This document shows, in pieces, positions 60,965 through 64,000 of a stretch of DNA of 64,000 nt. Position 1 is the stretch's first letter, and the number at the start of each line of letters is the position of its first letter. Source of the DNA: Apoderus coryli (Eukaryota > Arthropoda > Insecta > Coleoptera > Attelabidae); contig OU452198.1 in assembly GCA_911728435.2 (NCBI GenBank), positions 15,286,001 through 15,350,000 of the forward strand, read 5' to 3'. A program made the translations under genes and the position numbers. The notes beneath the pieces are model-generated. The model worked only from the letters and a program-made list of their open reading frames with translations, did no database searches and had not been told where the DNA came from.

Positions 60965-63794
60965 ATGATATACCAGAACGTAAGAGGTTTAAACACAAAA
61001 ATAAGTGAATTTTATAGCAATGTGGTTGAGGGGGAACATCATATCGTGGCAGTTACGGAAACTTGGCTTCAGCCTCATGTGAACAACTCGGAACTGCTCG
61101 GAACCAACTATGTTGTTTACCGTAAAGATAGAAATCTATCAGCACTCAACGTGAGAAGAGGTGGAGGCGTGCTATTGGCGATCAGATCGGATGTCGCGTC
61201 ACAACCTATTATCTTCCCTAATGAAATTAGTTTGCCTGCCTCTATTGATGTAGTCGGATGTAGGATATTAATAAAAAACTTTAAATGTTACGTGCTTTGT
61301 GTTTATGTTCAGCCGGGGGCTAATATGTCGGTATATGTTCAGCTATGTGAATTTTTTGAATCATTGACGTTTTTGTTTGGGTGTAATTTAATTATATTGG
61401 GTGATTTTAACTTACATTTTGATTATACTAATACGAGTAGTCACTTATCAACTGTACGTGATACTATGCATTTATTTAATTTGAATCAATGTAATGAAAT
61501 TGTTAATTTTCAGAATAACATTCTAGACTTAGTATTATCATCAATGAGATGCGATGTTATTCATTGTGTTCCGCCGCTGGTGAGGGAGGATGTATATCAT
61601 CCAGCTCTGCACATATTCTTTGACACTGCAAGTGACTCGGCAAGTACCAACTTTAGAACCAATCCACTGGCTAAACGGTACAATTTTCGAAAAGCTAATT
61701 TTATTCAGTTATATGACAACATTTTCAGTCAAGATTGGTCCTTTATCAATGAAGTAGGTGATGTCAATGATGCAGTTTCCCAATTTTATTGCAAAATATT
61801 TGAGTTGTTTGATGAGTCCGTGCCAACTTTCAGACATCGCAAACAACGCTTTACATATCCCTGTTGGTACACGCCATGTATCATTCAGCAAATAAAAGCT
61901 AAAGCCACATTTTTTAAAAAATGGAGAACTTCAGGCTCCATACAATACTATGATATGTATAAAATATTAAGATCAGACATTAAACGAGGTGTCGAGCGGG
62001 AATATTCCAACTATCTAGAAAGCATTCAAAATTCAATCAAAACGGATACCAGACAGCTATGGAGATTCATACAGAATAAAAAACGAAAGTCACGCATACC
62101 GGGTGCAATGATTGATGTCGATGGAAGTACCATGACAGATGCGCAGGTTATAGTGGATGCCTTCGCGGGGTTCTTCGAGGGCGTTTTCATGCCTTCTCAG
62201 TCATATGACGGTGGCAGCAAAGACTTGGGGTCTAATAGTGCGATTGGTACTGGATTTTTTGATTATGAGGATATTTTAAGCGCACTCAAGAAATTAAAGC
62301 CCAAAAATACCGCTGGATTTGACGGCATACCTTCATTCCTAATTAGGGATTGCGCATATATATTTGCTAAACCATTACAATTCCTATTCAATAAATCAAT
62401 AAACGCTCAAACCTTTCCCGACGTTTGGAAGAAGGCTCGTATATGTCCAGTGCACAAGGCCAATGATGTCAACGAAATAGTGAACTATCGTCCGATATCC
62501 ATTTTGTCTAACTTCTCGAAGGTCTTTGAGATAGCCATACATGAGAAATTATTTAGTCAAATAAAAAATTTAATAATAGTTCAACAACATGGCTTCTATC
62601 AGAAGCGCTCAACCGTCACTAACTTATCCGAGTTCCTGCAGTGTGTTTATCCCACCATGAGCAGAGGTGATCAGGTTGATGCTATCTACACAGACTTCTC
62701 GAAGGCTTTTGACAGGTTGGACCATGGTATTACGTAAAATGAGGGCACTAGGATTCGGTGATGCCCTTGTTGGATTCTTTGAGTCGTATCTTACGGGACG
62801 TACCTTGTTTGTTGAGTACAATGGTTTTAAATCTAGGGATTTTGTAGCTACAAGTGGTGCACCACAGGGGAGCAACTTGACTCCACTTATATTTTCGATA
62901 TACGTCAACGATATCACTGCGAATGTATTTAGTTCCTGTCTCCTGTTTGCTGATGATCTGAAGCTCTTCAGGATAATACGTAATCCCTTGGACTGTGAGC
63001 TGCTTCAGACGGACTTGGTGGCGCTGGAGCGTTGGTGTGCAGATAACAGGCTTCCACTTAACACAAAAAAATGCAAATGTATGTCGTTCGCCAGGAGCGC
63101 TGATATCGTCCGGTATGAGTACAGCATTGGCGACGACATTCTTCAGAGATGCAGGGAAGTTAGGGATCTGGGTGTCCTTGTTGACAATGAATTGTCATTC
63201 AATCCTCACCTTCACAGTATTTGCCAAGAGGCGACTAGAGCACTTGGGTTTATTATAAGGTCAACAAGGGAATTTCAGAATATGGACACTCTTATAGTCC
63301 TTTACCAGTCGCTGGTGCGGTCAAAGTTGGAATACGCATCTGTCGTGTGGTCACCGATTTACCAGGTATATATCAATAAACTTGAGCGGGTTCAGCGTAA
63401 GTTTTTAAAGTACATTTCGTACAGGATTGATGGACGATATCCGGACAGGGGGGTTGATCATAGCGAACTCTTAAACCGTTTTGGTTTTCAGTCGTTGCAG
63501 TGTCGAAGAGTGTCTGCATCTCAAATATTTCTTTTTAAATTAATCAACTCCATGCTGGATTGCCCTCACCTCTTGCGGGAAGTGAACCTCAACGTACCAC
63601 TGGCATGTACAAGGAACATGCCCTTGTTTAGGGTTCCCCAAGCTCATACGAATTATGAGACGAGGGCTCCCGTGATTAGTGCATGCAATCTGTGTAATAA
63701 GCATAAAATATCTGTTCATACCAATTTTTTTAGTAATAATTTAGTGGCATTTAAACATAGTTTGCAGGCTCATTTAGTTAATTTAAGAATTTGA
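60965..63794 (+). pseudogene. LINE ORF2 (APE endonuclease + reverse transcriptase), one frameshift
   Basis: Frame 60965-62737 holds the endonuclease: MIYQNVRGLNTK, VTETWL (residues 31-35 region), GGGVLLAI, ILGDFN and EDVYHPAL. It then holds the linker LWRFIQNKKRKSRIPGAM and RT motifs NYRPISILSNFSKVFE and TDFSKAFDRLDH. A shift at about 62725-62735 moves to frame 62667-63794 with SGAPQGSNLTPLIF, the active-site FADDLKLFR (about 62946), LEYASVVWSPIYQVYINK and FRVPQAHTNYETRAPV. Repair of one base would give about 940 residues, so this family was recently mobile. Confidence 0.88.
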
Positions 63795-63935
63795 TATTAA
63801 GTTTTGTTATAGTTTTAGTGTAGATTAAGTTCAATTGTTTATATTATGGAATCAAAGAATTGTCTTGTAATTGGGTGTAACCTGTTAGACAATAAATAAA
63901 TAAATAATTCGCGGCCTACGTAAATCACCCTATAG

Positions 63936-64000
63936 AGTAGTTAAATATTCACTCTCACTATCTATACTGATAATAGGGATATTTAACTGGGAGTTTTTTC
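63936..64000. other. Window end, no feature
   Basis: Sixty-five bases of AT-rich intron; nothing seen. Confidence 0.4.

Larger units (their letters stand above)
60571..63907 (+). mobile_element. LINE, nearly complete ORF2, 5'-truncated in ORF1
   Basis: Carries the C-terminal end of ORF1, complete ORF2 coding for endonuclease and RT with one visible frameshift, and a 3' UTR ending cctgttagacaataaataaa. It landed inside the right arm of a foldback repeat. Best preserved LINE in the window. Confidence 0.88.
57955..63935. mobile_element. Foldback repeat with ~250-bp arms, split by a LINE
   Basis: The left arm starts tacaaggtgatttacgtaaa and holds tacttgcagatggagtaaaa, acagggtggactcaaagttg and ttcaattggctttctaatta. 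The right arm (from about 60385) holds the complements in mirror order. The outer end, tacgtaaatcaccctatag, reappears only at 63914-63935, after the LINE. The loop (58240-60380) is AT-rich, with loose aaaactg..aagtc repeats at 59440-59680, and noncoding. Confidence 0.7.

Overview
This is a eukaryotic, AT-rich, intron-rich and transposon-saturated window. The two host genes, the mariner/Tc1 and P-like DNA transposons, the many LINE fragments and the Ty3/gypsy-type gag all point to an insect. A beetle is my guess, but the sequence does not fix the order or species.

Two host genes diverge from the middle. On the minus strand, six consecutive in-phase exons (15131 down to 3213) encode the kinase domain and the start of the coiled coil of a citron/sticky-type Ser/Thr kinase; the 3' end lies beyond position 1. 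On the plus strand, nine in-phase exons (21878 to 57917) encode the N-terminal ~519 residues of UBE2O, the large E2/E3 hybrid ubiquitin ligase; its catalytic UBC domain lies beyond position 64000. Every splice junction I placed has GT-AG borders and keeps the reading frame.

Almost everything else is mobile DNA. Left part (1-13.3 kb, introns of citron): LINE fragments, Penelope-like and transposase relics, and a 3.5-kb THAP-bearing element with inverted ends. Intergenic part (15.1-21.9 kb): a THAP-domain gene fragment and a P-like THAP element that has inserted into another copy of itself with an 8-bp target duplication and was then hit by a hAT-like MITE. There are also three very short palindromes that look like excision scars near the two divergent 5' ends. 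Introns of UBE2O (22-57.7 kb): a foldback MITE; a stacked nest (LINE in LINE, with a gag-only LTR element and a Tc1 inside); LINE in LINE at 31-35 kb; a pair of inverted MITEs; and several other LINEs. They also hold a hAT element with a perfect 8-bp target duplication, a P-like element with an approximately 7-bp duplication, a TTAA-flanked piggyBac-like element stuffed with LINEs, two mariners and a tRNA-like SINE. Right end (58-64 kb): a foldback repeat interrupted by a nearly full-length LINE.

The most interesting points are the LTR retrotransposon that carries gag but no pol and has apparently identical LTRs; the self-nested P-like element; the scar-like palindromes flanked by 7-bp direct repeats; and the general excess of P-superfamily/THAP DNA around these two promoters. 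Calls were made by reading only; no alignment or database search was run.
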